Numbered from the stretch's first letter, positions 18,529 through 27,615 are shown. The stretch is 64,000 nucleotides of DNA from JBBRHQ01 sp963840235 (GCA_963840235.1 CAWIYC010000004.1:1-64000), one strand, 5' to 3'. Notes: generated by a model from the sequence alone, not told the origin. Made by a program: numbers and translations.

Positions 18529-19458
18529 TCAGGCGGTTTCGCGCCGGGCTGCCAGGTCGCGCAATCCCTCGCCGCGCCGCGGTCGCAGCGCCTGGCGCGC
18601 GTGGGCGAGGTAGATGCGGGAAGGCTGTCCCGGCAGCACCGTCGCCGCCAGGGCCCGCACCGCGTAGCTCCACGCGGTCAGCCACCGCACGGCGATCGCC
18701 TCCGCCCGCGAGTGGTGCTTGCGCATGTAGAGGTCGCGGTTGCGATGGAACTCGACGATCCTCGGCAGGCCGGAGGCGAGGTCGGTGGCGAGCTGGTCGT
18801 GATGGATCGCCCTCGCCCCGGGGACGTAGAGGACGCTCCAGCCTGCCTCGTGCAGGCGGCGGCAGAAGTCACATTCGTCGTAGTAGACGAAGAAGGCCGG
18901 GTCGAGGTAGCCGACCGCCGCCGCCGCCTCCCTCCTCACCATCAGCGCGCTCGACTGTGCCCAGTCCACCCCGTGAGTTCGGGCGCCTCCGCTCTGGACC
19001 GTCAGCCACCGATGCAGGAACAGGGCTCCGGCGAGGGCCGTGCCCACGCCGGGGAAGCGCCAGGCGCAGGGCACCGGGTCGCCGCCCGAGTCGAGCAGCT
19101 GCGCGCCGGCGGCGGCGGCCCGAGGATCCGCGTCCAGCGCCTCGACCAGCGCACCCGGGGCCCCGGGCAGGAGCTCGGAGTCCTCGTTCAGCAGCAGGCA
19201 GTAGCGGCCGCGGGCCTGCCGCAGCAGAGTCGAGTCGTTCTCGGCCTTGCCGCTCCGGCGCTCGAGTGCGATCAGGCGGCAACCGGCCAGATCGAGCCCC
19301 CGGACCTCCTCGGCAGAGCCGTCGTCGGAGGCGTTGTCGAGGATGAGGATCTCGCGCTCGAGCCCGGCCGGGTGCGCGCGCTCGATCGCCTCCAGGCAGG
19401 CGAGCAGGTACTCGCGGCCATTCGTGTTCACGACGCAATAGGAGAGGTCCGGCTCCAC
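18529..19458 (-). CDS. Family 2 glycosyltransferase (rhamnosyltransferase-like)
   Basis: About 309 residues from GTG 19458 (VEPDLSYCVVNTNGREYL); the open frame continues far upstream but without family similarity. GT-A features are LILDNASDDGSAEEV (nucleotide binding), LLLNEDSELLPGA (metal-binding acidic motif) and FVYYDECDFCRRLHEAG with AIHHDQ in the acceptor half. This is the WcaE/RfbF-like type that transfers rhamnose or related sugars. It faces away from the next gene with only 24 bases between starts, so their promoters overlap the coding ends. Confidence 0.85.
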   Translation of the reverse strand: MEPDLSYCVVNTNGREYLLACLEAIERAHPAGLEREILILDNASDDGSAEEVRGLDLAGCRLIALERRSGKAENDSTLLRQARGRYCLLLNEDSELLPGAPGALVEALDADPRAAAAGAQLLDSGGDPVPCAWRFPGVGTALAGALFLHRWLTVQSGGARTHGVDWAQSSALMVRREAAAAVGYLDPAFFVYYDECDFCRRLHEAGWSVLYVPGARAIHHDQLATDLASGLPRIVEFHRNRDLYMRKHHSRAEAIAVRWLTAWSYAVRALAATVLPGQPSRIYLAHARQALRPRRGEGLRDLAARRETA

Positions 19459-19482
19459 CAACCGCCACCATAATCGGCGCTG

Positions 19483-20610
19483 ATGCGAGTTTCGCTCGTC
19501 GACCCCTCGGCGTTCACGCCGCCCTACGACCGTGCCCTGGCCGCGGCCCTCGCCCGCTCGGGCGCCGAGGTCGAGCTGCTGACCAGCCGGTTCCTCTACG
19601 GACCGGTTCCCGAGGCCGAGGGATACGAGGTCCGCGATCTCTTCTACCGTCGTGCGGCCCGCCGAGGTCTCCAGGCCCCTGCCAGGCGTGCCTTCAAGCT
19701 GGCGGAGCACGTCCCCGACATGCTCCGGCTCCGCGGCGCGCTCTCGGGCGCCGACGTCGTCCACTACCAGTGGCTGACCCTGCCGGCGCTCGACTCCCTC
19801 CTTCTGCCCTCGAATCGGGGCCGGCCGAGGGTGATGACCGCGCATTACATCCTGCCCCCGGACCCGGGCCGGCGCCGGCTCCTGGGCGCCCGCCGCGCCT
19901 TCGGGAGCATGGATGCGGTCATCGCCCACTCGCAGTTCGGCGCCCGGCGCCTGCGCGAGCAGGTCGGCCTCGACCCCGGGCGGGTGCGGGTCATCCCCCA
20001 CGGGGCCTTCGACTACCTGACCAGGCTCCCCGATCCGGCGCCGCTTCCGGCCGAGCTGGAGGCGGCCGAGGGCCCGGTGATCCTCTTCTTCGGCCTCCTG
20101 CGCCCCTACAAGGGGATCGAGACCCTGCTCGAGGCCTTCGCCCACCTCGAGGGCGCCGAGCTGTGGGTGGTCGGCAACCCGCGGATGCCGCTGGCGCCCC
20201 TGCGCGAGCTCGCCGACCGCGCCCCGGGCACCGTCCGCTTCGTCCCCCGTTTCATCGACGAGGCCGAGATCCCGGAGCTCTTCCGCCGCGCCGACGTGGT
20301 CGCGCTGCCGTACCGCGACGGCGAGCACTCGGGTGTCGTCTACACCGCCCTGGCCTTCGGCAAGCCGATGGTTCTCTCCGCAGTCGGCGGCTTCCCCGAG
20401 CTCGCCTCCGAGCACGGCGCCGCCCGCATCGTCCCGCCGGGGGACACGGCCGGGCTGGCCCGCGCCCTGGCCGAGCTGATCTCCGACCCCGCCGCGAGGT
20501 CGGCGCTCGCCGCGGCCGCCAGGCGGGCGGCGGAGGGCCCCTTCTCCTGGGACGCCGTCGCGGCGCAGACCCTGCAGCTCTACCGGGAGCTCGCTCCCGC
20601 GCGGCGATAA
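19483..20610 (+). CDS. Family 4 glycosyltransferase
   Basis: 375 residues with the GT-B fold. The N-terminal acceptor domain starts MRVSLVDPSAFTPPYDRAL. The C-terminal donor domain has VILFFGLLRPYKGIETLLEA, a YRDGEHSGVVYTALAFGKP block where the catalytic Glu-like position lies, and SAVGGFPEL. It probably extends the lipid-linked oligosaccharide. It ends 7 bases before the next glycosyltransferase, in one operon with the sugar transferase, GNAT and FemAB-like genes that follow. Confidence 0.9.
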   Translation: MRVSLVDPSAFTPPYDRALAAALARSGAEVELLTSRFLYGPVPEAEGYEVRDLFYRRAARRGLQAPARRAFKLAEHVPDMLRLRGALSGADVVHYQWLTLPALDSLLLPSNRGRPRVMTAHYILPPDPGRRRLLGARRAFGSMDAVIAHSQFGARRLREQVGLDPGRVRVIPHGAFDYLTRLPDPAPLPAELEAAEGPVILFFGLLRPYKGIETLLEAFAHLEGAELWVVGNPRMPLAPLRELADRAPGTVRFVPRFIDEAEIPELFRRADVVALPYRDGEHSGVVYTALAFGKPMVLSAVGGFPELASEHGAARIVPPGDTAGLARALAELISDPAARSALAAAARRAAEGPFSWDAVAAQTLQLYRELAPARR

Positions 20611-20617
20611 TCGCCCC

Positions 20618-21745
20618 GTGCTCGCCGCGGTCTTCTGGATATCGGTCGGCCTGATCGTCTACACGCACGCGGGGTACCCGCTGGCGCTGTGGCTGCTGAG
20701 CCGCCTGCGTGCCGCCCCGTCGCCGCCGGGCCGGATCGAGGACGCCGCTCTGCCCCACGTTTCGCTGATCGTCGCCGCCCACGATGAGGAGGGCGTGATC
20801 GCCGCCAGGATCGCAAACGCCCTCGAGCTCGACTACCCGCGCGAGCGCCTCGAGGTGATCGTTGCCTCGGACGGCTCCTCCGACGCCACCGTCGAGCGTG
20901 CCCGGGAGGCCGGCGCCGACCGCGTCCTCGACCTTCCACGGGGCGGCAAGATGGCGGCTCAGAACGCCGCCGCCGAGGCTGCCGAAGGGGCGGTCCTCGC
21001 CTTCTCCGACGCCAACAGCGCCTGGGACCCGGGCGCGCTTCGCGCCCTGGTCGCGGCCCTGGCGGAGCGGGGCGTCGGCTACGCCTGCGGTCAGATCCGC
21101 TTCCTCGGCGCTGGAGGCGACAACCTCGAGGGCGCCTACTGGCGCTACGAGATGGCCGTGCGCCGGCTCGAGTCCGGCCTCGGCGGGATAACGGCCGGCA
21201 ACGGCGGCATCTACGCGGTCAGGCGCGACGCCTATATCCCGCTTCAGCCGTCAGGCAGCCACGACCTCTCCTTCCCGTTCGAGCTGGCGAAGCGTGGCCT
21301 GAGGTCGATCTATGTCCCGGAGGCGCTGGCCGAGGAGAGGATGGTCCCCACCCTGGGCGGCGAGCTGCGGCGCAAGCGCCGGATGATGGTCGGCCTCTGG
21401 GACATAGTCATCGGCGAGGGGATGGCCTCGCCGCGTGGCTACGGGGCCCTGTACGGATTCCAGATCGCCTCGCACCGGATCCTGCGCTACGCGACTCCGC
21501 TGCTGCACCTGCTGGCGCTGGCGACGAACATCGCCCTGCTCGGCCAGGGCCTCGTCTACACCCTGACCCTTGCCGCCCAGGTGGCCCTGATCGCAGCGGC
21601 GCTGCTGGCGCCGCTGGCGCCGCTGGCGCCGCTGCGGGTCTGCCGCTACTACGTGATGGTGACCGCCTCGATCGCCCTCGGCCTGTGGGACCGGCTGCGC
21701 CAGGGCCCCCCGGCGGCCTGGGAGAAGGCGGAGGGCACCCGGTGA
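20618..21745 (+). CDS. Membrane family 2 glycosyltransferase
   Basis: 375 residues. An N-terminal helix (FWISVGLIVYTHAGYPLAL) precedes a GT-A domain with SLIVAAHDEEGVIAARI, VIVASDGSSDATV, AFSDANSAWDP (DxD-like) and ERMVPTLGGELRRKRRMM (QxxRW-like region), then two to three C-terminal helices. This is the processive-type membrane GT2 layout. The start is GTG. The stop overlaps the GTG start of the priming transferase. A short in-frame repeat encoding LAPLAPLAPL lies near residue 335. Confidence 0.85.
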   Translation: MLAAVFWISVGLIVYTHAGYPLALWLLSRLRAAPSPPGRIEDAALPHVSLIVAAHDEEGVIAARIANALELDYPRERLEVIVASDGSSDATVERAREAGADRVLDLPRGGKMAAQNAAAEAAEGAVLAFSDANSAWDPGALRALVAALAERGVGYACGQIRFLGAGGDNLEGAYWRYEMAVRRLESGLGGITAGNGGIYAVRRDAYIPLQPSGSHDLSFPFELAKRGLRSIYVPEALAEERMVPTLGGELRRKRRMMVGLWDIVIGEGMASPRGYGALYGFQIASHRILRYATPLLHLLALATNIALLGQGLVYTLTLAAQVALIAAALLAPLAPLAPLRVCRYYVMVTASIALGLWDRLRQGPPAAWEKAEGTR

Positions 21746-22305
21746 GCCGGGCCCTCGACCTCGCGCTCGCCGCCCTGACCCTCGTGTTGCTGGCGCCACT
21801 GCTGGCGATCGCCGCGGTCTGGATCAGGCTCGACAGCCGCGGGCCGGTGATCTACCGCCAGCGTCGCGTCGGCCTCGGCGGTCGCGAGTTCGAGATGCTG
21901 AAGCTGCGGACGATGGTCTCCGGCTCGGACCCCGTCGGCATCGGCACCGCCGTCGCCCGCGACGACCCGCGCGTCACCCGTCCCGGGCGCTTCCTGCGGC
22001 GGACCTCGCTCGACGAGGTCCCAAACCTGATCAACGTCCTTCGCGGCGAGATGGCCCTGGTGGGGCCGCGACCGACGATCCTCGCCCAGGTGGACGACTA
22101 CAGCCCGCGCCAGCGCCGCCGCCACGAGGTCAGGCCCGGGATCACCGGGTGGGCCCAGGTCAAAGGCCGGGCCGGCATCCCCTGGGAGGAGCGGATCGAG
22201 CTTGATCTCTTCTACGTCGAGCACCGCAGCCTCGGGCTCGACCTGCGGATCCTGGCACGCACCCTCGGCCTGATCGTCAGCGGCCAGGGCCTGGCCCCCG
22301 ACTGA
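21742..22305 (+). CDS. Short priming sugar-phosphate transferase (PglC-like)
   Basis: 187 residues from GTG 21742, overlapping the previous stop. It is a monotopic phosphoglycosyl transferase with one membrane helix (ALTLVLLAPLLAIAAVWIRL). Motifs are DSRGPVIYRQRRVG, MLKLRTM, DPRVTRPGRFLRRTSLDE, GEMALVGPRP and RPGITGWAQVKGRAG. The Asp-Glu pair (SLDEVP) is the catalytic dyad of this family. It is the second priming enzyme of the locus. The pair suggests two glycans, or a swapped initiating sugar. Confidence 0.9.
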   Translation: MSRALDLALAALTLVLLAPLLAIAAVWIRLDSRGPVIYRQRRVGLGGREFEMLKLRTMVSGSDPVGIGTAVARDDPRVTRPGRFLRRTSLDEVPNLINVLRGEMALVGPRPTILAQVDDYSPRQRRRHEVRPGITGWAQVKGRAGIPWEERIELDLFYVEHRSLGLDLRILARTLGLIVSGQGLAPD

Positions 22306-22313
22306 CCCAACCC

Positions 22314-22364
22314 CGCCGAACTTCACGTCAGGGCTCCAATGGACACGGAAAGTGAAGTTCGGCG
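22314..22364. repeat. Inverted repeat with 13-bp perfect arms
   Basis: Arms CGCCGAACTTCAC (22314-22326) and its complement (22352-22364) flank a 25-base loop. It lies in the 74-base gap between the priming transferase and the acetyltransferase. It could act as a weak terminator or be a copy of a dispersed palindrome; no T-run follows. Confidence 0.6.
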
Positions 22365-22379
22365 TCTAGGGTTTCCGCT

Positions 22380-22925
22380 GTGAGCGACCGACCTGCCGTC
22401 AGCCTGCGAGCGTTCGAGCCCGGCGACGCCGCCGCGGTCCACCGCTGGTTCAACAACCCCGAGGCCACCAGGACGCTGATGGAGCAGCGGGAGTCCTTCT
22501 CCGAGGAGCAGGCGCGGGCCTGGGTCGCGCGGGCGGCCGACGTGAGCGGGGAAGATCGCAAGTACGCGATCGTGGTCGAGGGCCACCAGGAGCCGGTGGG
22601 GTTCACCGCCCTCTACGGCCTCGGCCGGCAGACCGCTCCCGAGCTGGGGGCCCTGATCGGGGACGACGTCCGCGGCAAGGGTGTCGGCCGCCGGGCCGAG
22701 GCGCTGACGATCGCCAAGGCCTTTGACGAGTTCGGCGCCCACCGCGTCTACGGGCGCATCCCCGCCTACAACGAGGCCGCCAAGAGGGTCGTCACCAGCC
22801 TCGGCTGGCGCCATGAGGGAACCATGCGCTCGCACCTCAGGCGGGACGGGAAGCTGGCCGATTGCGAGGTCTGGGGAGTCCTGCCGGATGAGTTCCGGGC
22901 CGCCGCCGCGGACCTGCTCGAGTGA
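22380..22925 (+). CDS. GNAT family N-acetyltransferase (RimJ/PseH-like)
   Basis: 181 residues with the Acetyltransf_3 pattern: VSLRAFEPGDAAAVHRWF at the start, ELGALIGDDVRGKGVGRRA with the acetyl-CoA loop, and HRVYGRIPAYNEAAKRV near 125. Members in glycan clusters acetylate amino sugars, such as the 4-amino group in bacillosamine or pseudaminic acid synthesis, which would fit the WbpM-like dehydratase in this locus. A ribosomal-protein acetyltransferase role cannot be excluded. GTG start; its stop overlaps the next gene. Confidence 0.75.
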   Translation: MSDRPAVSLRAFEPGDAAAVHRWFNNPEATRTLMEQRESFSEEQARAWVARAADVSGEDRKYAIVVEGHQEPVGFTALYGLGRQTAPELGALIGDDVRGKGVGRRAEALTIAKAFDEFGAHRVYGRIPAYNEAAKRVVTSLGWRHEGTMRSHLRRDGKLADCEVWGVLPDEFRAAAADLLE

Positions 22926-23872
22926 GCCGGGCTCCGACAACGGCCGAAGCGGAGCTGGTTGCCGACGGGGGGGAGGCGGTCGCCGGTGAGGAGTTCTTCC
23001 GCTCGCGCGAGTTCTTCGATGTGGAGGGGGTCACGCACACCCTCCGCATCCGCCACGCCGACGGCGAGCTGCTGGCCCCCCTGATCGTCCGCGGGATTCC
23101 CGGGGAGTCGCTCTCCGACGGGTCGTCCCCCTACGGCTACCCCGGTCTCTCTTTTCCCGCCGGCGCCGCTCCCCTCGATCCCGCCGACGTCGACTTCTCC
23201 TCCACCGGTCTCGTCAGCCTCTTCCTCCGCCACCGGCTCGGCGCCGAGCCTCCGCTGGCCGCGACGACGGCGCGCAACATCGTCCAGATCGCCGATCCCC
23301 GGCTGCCGCGAAAGAGCCGCATGAGCGACCGCCAGCAGATCCGCCGCAACCTTCGGCGCGGCTACGAGGTGGCGGTCGCCGAGGGCCCGGCGACCACGGC
23401 CGCGGAGCGCAGCGGCTTCCTCGATGCATACGAGCAGACGATGCGACGGGCGGGAGCCTCGGAGCGCTATTTCTTCGGCGCCGCCTACTTCGACCGGATC
23501 CTCTCCTCGGCGCGGTGCTGGCTGGCCATCGCGTGCGAGCCGGGCGGGGCGGTCGCGGCCGCCTCGGTCGCTGTCCGCAGCGACGCCATGCTGCACTACT
23601 TCCTCAGCGGGACCGCCGACTCCCAGCTGCGGGACTCGCCGATGAAGAACGTCGTCTCGACGCTCAGCGACTTCGCCGCCGAGCTCGACCTCCCGCTCAA
23701 CCTCGGCGGCGGCCTCGCCCCGGGGGACCGGCTCGAGGAGTTCAAGCGCGGTTTCGCCAACCGCGAGGAGCCGTGGCACACCTCGGAGGTCGTCTGCGAC
23801 GAGACCGCCTACGTCCGGCTCTGCGCCGACCGCGACGCCGGCGATTTCTTCCCCGCGTACCGCTCGCCCTGA
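22922..23872 (+). CDS. FemAB/GNAT-like acyl transferase
   Basis: 316 residues. The central part (RMSDRQQIRRNLRRGYEVAV, then FLDAYEQTMRRAGASERYFF) and the later AAASVAVRSDAMLHYFLSGT are typical of the peptidoglycan-bridge/FemAB-like Acetyltransf_6 proteins found in EPS loci. These transfer amino-acyl or acyl groups to cell-surface sugars or peptides. The GTG start overlaps the preceding stop, so it closes the operon that began at 19483. Confidence 0.75.
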   Translation: MSRAPTTAEAELVADGGEAVAGEEFFRSREFFDVEGVTHTLRIRHADGELLAPLIVRGIPGESLSDGSSPYGYPGLSFPAGAAPLDPADVDFSSTGLVSLFLRHRLGAEPPLAATTARNIVQIADPRLPRKSRMSDRQQIRRNLRRGYEVAVAEGPATTAAERSGFLDAYEQTMRRAGASERYFFGAAYFDRILSSARCWLAIACEPGGAVAAASVAVRSDAMLHYFLSGTADSQLRDSPMKNVVSTLSDFAAELDLPLNLGGGLAPGDRLEEFKRGFANREEPWHTSEVVCDETAYVRLCADRDAGDFFPAYRSP

Positions 23873-23942
23873 GCCGGCCGCCGCATATCGCGCGCCCTGA
23901 GGCAGCCGGCGGCCGCCTGCCGCTCGCCCTGAGACCCGTCGC

Positions 23943-24722
23943 CTACTGCGCGGGGTCGGTCGGGTTTGGCCCGGTCAGCGGGCCGAATCCCTCCACCGGC
24001 TCGCCCCCGTAGCGGCCCCAGGTCGCCTTGCCGAAGGCGCGAATCGCGTCCAGGGTCGCCTCGCCACGGTAGGTCTTGCAGCCGAGCAGGTTGGTCCAGG
24101 TGGTCGCCGAAACCTCGTAGGGCATCTCCGGGTTGGGGAAGAGGAGGGTTCCCGCATACATCGTGTCGTAGAGACCCTTCAGCGCCAGTTGGTCGGACGC
24201 CGGCAGGCTGGGGCTGTACTGGATCGCCAGCCGGCCGTGCTCGAGCGAGTGGACGACGTCGATCGTCGCCGGGTCCCCGCTGTAGGCGCCGTCGGCCTGC
24301 TGGTCCGGCGGTTGGACGTGGTCGCCCGAGGTCGGCGGGTTGGTGTCGTACTTGACCTTGGTGCCCGGGCTGACGTGGTTGTGACCCTCGTCGGGGAGCT
24401 TCAGCCGCAAGACGCAGCCGGCATCTCTGGCGGCCACCTTCAGGTTGCTGACCTTGACCCCCGGCGGCGGGGTGCCGGTGCGGTCATCGACCGGGACCCC
24501 GTTGGTCGAGCCGGTGACCGCGTTGGTGTGTGCCTCGCCGCTGGCCCCGCCGCCGCCCCCGGAGGTGGCGACGACAAAGATCCCGACGAGTACGGCGAGC
24601 GCCAGAACCCCGGCAATGCCATAACCGAGCATCAGGCGCTTGCGCTGTCCGGCGGCCTCGCGCTTCTCGGCCTCGAGGCGCGCCTGGCGCAGGCGCTCCT
24701 TCTCCTCCTTGCGGCTGGCCAC
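23943..24722 (-). CDS. DUF3105 membrane-anchored protein
   Basis: 259 residues: a very basic coiled N-terminus (RKEEKERLRQARLEAEKREA), one helix (LMLGYGIAGVLALAVLVGIFVV), a Gly/Ser linker, and an extracytoplasmic DUF3105 domain with NPPTSGDHV, HSLEHGRLAIQY and a C-terminal Cys in LLGCKTY. The function of DUF3105 is unknown; the conserved His and Cys suggest metal binding. It follows the hydrolase gene by 3 bases and is co-transcribed with metF. Confidence 0.8.
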   Translation of the reverse strand: MASRKEEKERLRQARLEAEKREAAGQRKRLMLGYGIAGVLALAVLVGIFVVATSGGGGGASGEAHTNAVTGSTNGVPVDDRTGTPPPGVKVSNLKVAARDAGCVLRLKLPDEGHNHVSPGTKVKYDTNPPTSGDHVQPPDQQADGAYSGDPATIDVVHSLEHGRLAIQYSPSLPASDQLALKGLYDTMYAGTLLFPNPEMPYEVSATTWTNLLGCKTYRGEATLDAIRAFGKATWGRYGGEPVEGFGPLTGPNPTDPAQ

Positions 24723-24725
24723 CGG

Positions 24726-25571
24726 CTATCCGCCGCCAGAGACGATCCGGGGCTTGGGACGCTCGCGGACGGCCGCCGAGCCGGACCAGACCCCGTCGAG
24801 GAAGGAGGCGAGCTGGTCGTCGAGGCGCTCGGGGCTGATGCGCCACTCGAGGATCGAGTCCGCCTCGACCAGGCGAGCGGCGGGGATCTCCTCCGCCAGC
24901 ATCCCCGAGTCGCTGAACGGATGCAGGGGGTCGGCGGGGTGGCCGACGATCAGGGTCGGCTGGGATATCTGCCGCCGCTCCTCGCGGTGGGGGGCGGTCT
25001 CGCCCAGCAGCAGGCCCTCGAGGACCGCCAGCGAGGGCCCCGGCCGCTGCCGCAGGGCGTCGAGGGCGATGTCGATCAGCGGGTGGCTCCTCGGCACCAG
25101 CGAGGTCAGCCGCGAGATCCCCTCGAAGGCGGGCCGGGCGACCCGCAGCCCCAGCATCATGGGGGCGAACAGCGCCGCCACCGCCGCGAGCGCGTTGTCG
25201 AGCACCGGCATCTCGATGAAAAGGCCCTCGGCCCGGTCGGGGTAGCGGGTCGCGAACTCGAGCGAGACGTTGGCCCCGAGCGAGGTGCCGCCGACGACGG
25301 CGGTCTGAAGGCCGAGGTGGTCGAGCAGGGCCTCGACCTGGCGTGAGAACAGCGGCATCGAGTACAGCCGCAGGTCCTCGGGGCGGTCGGAGCGGCCGTG
25401 GCCGAGGAGGTCGACGGCGATCACGCGGTTGCCCTGGTCGGCCAGCGCCGGGCCGAGGCGGTCGAACATGTGGCGGTTCAGCAGCAGGCCGTGGATCAGG
25501 ATCAACGCCCGCTCCCCGGTCCCGTGCTCGTCGTAGGTGACCCGGTGTCCCTCGTATCTGAACTCGCCCAT
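24726..25571 (-). CDS. Alpha/beta hydrolase
   Basis: About 281 residues from ATG 25571; the open frame extends upstream into metF without similarity. Features are the oxyanion HGLLLNR, DLLGHGRSDRP, the nucleophile elbow GGTSLGAN, and a late LIVGHPADPLHPFSD with the acid region. The final catalytic His is not obvious: the usual GH near the C-terminus reads as EADSILEWRI, so activity is uncertain. It lies 17 bases after metF and 3 before the DUF3105 gene. The substrate is unknown. Confidence 0.8.
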   Translation of the reverse strand: MGEFRYEGHRVTYDEHGTGERALILIHGLLLNRHMFDRLGPALADQGNRVIAVDLLGHGRSDRPEDLRLYSMPLFSRQVEALLDHLGLQTAVVGGTSLGANVSLEFATRYPDRAEGLFIEMPVLDNALAAVAALFAPMMLGLRVARPAFEGISRLTSLVPRSHPLIDIALDALRQRPGPSLAVLEGLLLGETAPHREERRQISQPTLIVGHPADPLHPFSDSGMLAEEIPAARLVEADSILEWRISPERLDDQLASFLDGVWSGSAAVRERPKPRIVSGGG

Positions 25572-25588
25572 GGGCGGATGCAGTCTAG

Positions 25589-26503
25589 TCAGGCGCGGGT
25601 CGGCTCCGAGGGCGCCGCCCTCGTCCGCTCCCATGGGCGCGACGCCCGCAGGGCCCCGAGGACCGCGCGCGTGGCAGGCGCCCGGTTGAGCGCGTAGAAG
25701 TGAATCCCCGGGACCCCGGCGATCAGCAGCTCCGCGCACTGCTGCGCGGCGTATGCGACGCCGAGCTCGAACTCGGCCTGTGGGTCGCCGCCTGCCGCCA
25801 GCATCGCCGTCTCCAGACGCTCCGGGATGCTGGCGTCGCAGAGGTCGCAGATCCGCTTCGTCTGGGCGAAGCTGGCGACCGGGATCACCCCGGCGAGGAT
25901 CGGCACGCCGATCCCGTGGCTGCGGGCGGCGGCGACGAAGTCGAAGTAGACCTGGTTGTCGAAGAAGAGCTGGGTGATGAGGAAGCGGGCGCCCGAGTCG
26001 ACCTTGGTCCTGAGGTAGTTGAGGTCGGTGTCGAGGTCCGGCGCCTCGGGGTGCACCTCGGGGAAGCAGGCCCCACCGATGGTGAAGTCGTAGCCCTCGC
26101 CGATGAATGCGGCGAGCTCGGCAGCGCTCCCGAGCCCTCCTTCGGGCTGGACGAAGTCCTCCTCCCCTCGCGGCGGGTCGCCCCGCAGCGCGAACACGTT
26201 CTCGATCCCGGCCTCGGCGATGCGATCGAGGGTCGAGGAAAGGCCCTCCCGGGTCTCTCCGACGCAGCTCAGGTGGGCCATCACCTCCAGGCCCAGCTCG
26301 TTCTTCAGGGCCCGGGTGATCTCGACCGTCCCCTCCCGGGTTGATCCCCCGGCGCCGTAGGTGACGGAAACGAAGTCCGGCTCGAGCTCACGCAGGGAGC
26401 GGGCGGTCTGCAGCAACTCCTGCTTCGCCTCCTCCGTCTTCGGCGGGAAGAACTCGACCGAGAAGACCGGCGTGCGGGTCGCGAGCATCTCGTCTATTCG
26501 CAT
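25589..26503 (-). CDS. metF: 5,10-methylenetetrahydrofolate reductase
   Basis: 304 residues, normal for bacterial MetF. This FAD enzyme makes 5-methyl-THF for methionine synthesis. It starts with FSVEFFPPKTEE (the catalytic Glu) and has SVTYGAGGSTREGT, AHLSCVG, NVFALRGDPPRGE and FLITQLFFDNQVYF in the expected order. It heads a three-gene minus-strand operon with the hydrolase and the DUF3105 protein. Nothing in the sequence looks damaged. Confidence 0.95.
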   Translation of the reverse strand: MRIDEMLATRTPVFSVEFFPPKTEEAKQELLQTARSLRELEPDFVSVTYGAGGSTREGTVEITRALKNELGLEVMAHLSCVGETREGLSSTLDRIAEAGIENVFALRGDPPRGEEDFVQPEGGLGSAAELAAFIGEGYDFTIGGACFPEVHPEAPDLDTDLNYLRTKVDSGARFLITQLFFDNQVYFDFVAAARSHGIGVPILAGVIPVASFAQTKRICDLCDASIPERLETAMLAAGGDPQAEFELGVAYAAQQCAELLIAGVPGIHFYALNRAPATRAVLGALRASRPWERTRAAPSEPTRA

Positions 26504-26533
26504 CGGCTCAGGTTAGCTTCGACGCGCCCGCGG

Positions 26534-27117
26534 CTACGTGGCGCGGTCGCGGCGGCGATCGACGCGCTCCTGAAAGAGGGCCTGGATGTCCTCGAGACGC
26601 TTGTCCTTTGTCTCCGGCACCAGCTTCCAGCAGAACCAGAGGGTGAAGAGGCCGATCACCGCATAGAGCCAGAAGGCCCCGGTTCGCCCGAGCCCGTCGA
26701 TCAGCAGCAGGAATGTGAGCGAGACGATGAAGTTGAAGGTCCAGTTGGCCATGGTCCCGATCCCGGCCGCCTTGCTGCGGACGGTGAGGGGGTAGATCTC
26801 GGCGTTCAGCAGCCAGAAGATCGGACCGAGGCTGACGGCGAAGGCCGCCACGCAGAGCATCAGGTTGGCGATGGCGACGATCGAGGCGATCGTGCTGCCG
26901 CCGCCGCCGTTGAAGGCGGCACCGAGGGCGAACAGCGACAGCGACATGCCGGCAACCCCGTACATGAGCAGCGGCCTGCGGCCGGCGCGGTCGAAGCAGC
27001 CGAAGCGCGACGACGGTCATGCCGACGTTGACAATCCCGACGCCGACGGCGGCGATGATCGTCACCGCCAGTTGGAAGAAGCTGACCAGTTGCCCCCGCG
27101 ACTCCGGTGGCGCCACC
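26534..27117 (-). pseudogene. Remnant of an MFS sugar transporter
   Basis: The last 140 codons (26534-26965) are the C-terminal third of a sugar-porter family MFS protein: LNAEIYPLTVRSKAAG, several helices and PETKDKRLEDIQ. Upstream, in another frame, come RGQLVSFFQLAVTI (loop and helix 5) and directly after it VGVGIVNVGMTVVA (helix 7-8). About 130-150 residues in between and the whole N-terminus are missing, and one frameshift separates the blocks at about 26995. This is a decayed gene, not just a sequencing slip. Confidence 0.75.
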
Positions 27118-27615
27118 CTCGGAGTTGTAGACCGGCGCGGCCGCCGAGGAGTCCTGCGACCGTATACCCGCTGCGGATGGGGGCAAATGGAGCGATCGGG
27201 GGCCACTCGGATGGAAATCTCCGGACTTTGCGGGAACTGTGCCGGCGAGGGCTGGCGGTGGGCCTGCAGGTGCGCTAGGTTTGCCCTGCAACCGGGAGAG
27301 AGAGGGAGCCGCGGAGCCAAGTGGCGCAACTCACTCGACAGGCGACGCACCGAGCTTAGTTCGAGCGAAGGCTACGCTCGAGGCAGGCGAAGAGCGTCGC
27401 CCCCGGTTGCTTTTTCGTGCCGGCAGGGCGACGTCCGGTGGCCCCTCTAACTTCGCTGCCGCGGCGATCATGCCGCTGGCTGCTCAGGAGACACCTGCCC
27501 TCCGCGGCCGAGCGACCGGGGCGCGAGTCACTGGGAGCAGGGTGCTGCAGGCGATACCCCGGGGCCGACGCCCGCAGCTAGCCCGCCCGCTCCCGCCGGC
27601 CTTGGCGTAGGCGTG
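27118..27615. other. Gene-free stretch
   Basis: About 500 bases between the transporter remnant and the acylphosphatase. Open frames here are short and show no family-like sequence on either strand. I see no RNA gene or strong hairpin. It may contain further decayed sequence from the transporter deletion. Confidence 0.4.

Noticed and set aside
24189..25346. 385-codon plus-strand open frame opposite DUF3105 and the hydrolase
   Set aside because: Antisense shadow; both minus-strand genes have clear family motifs.
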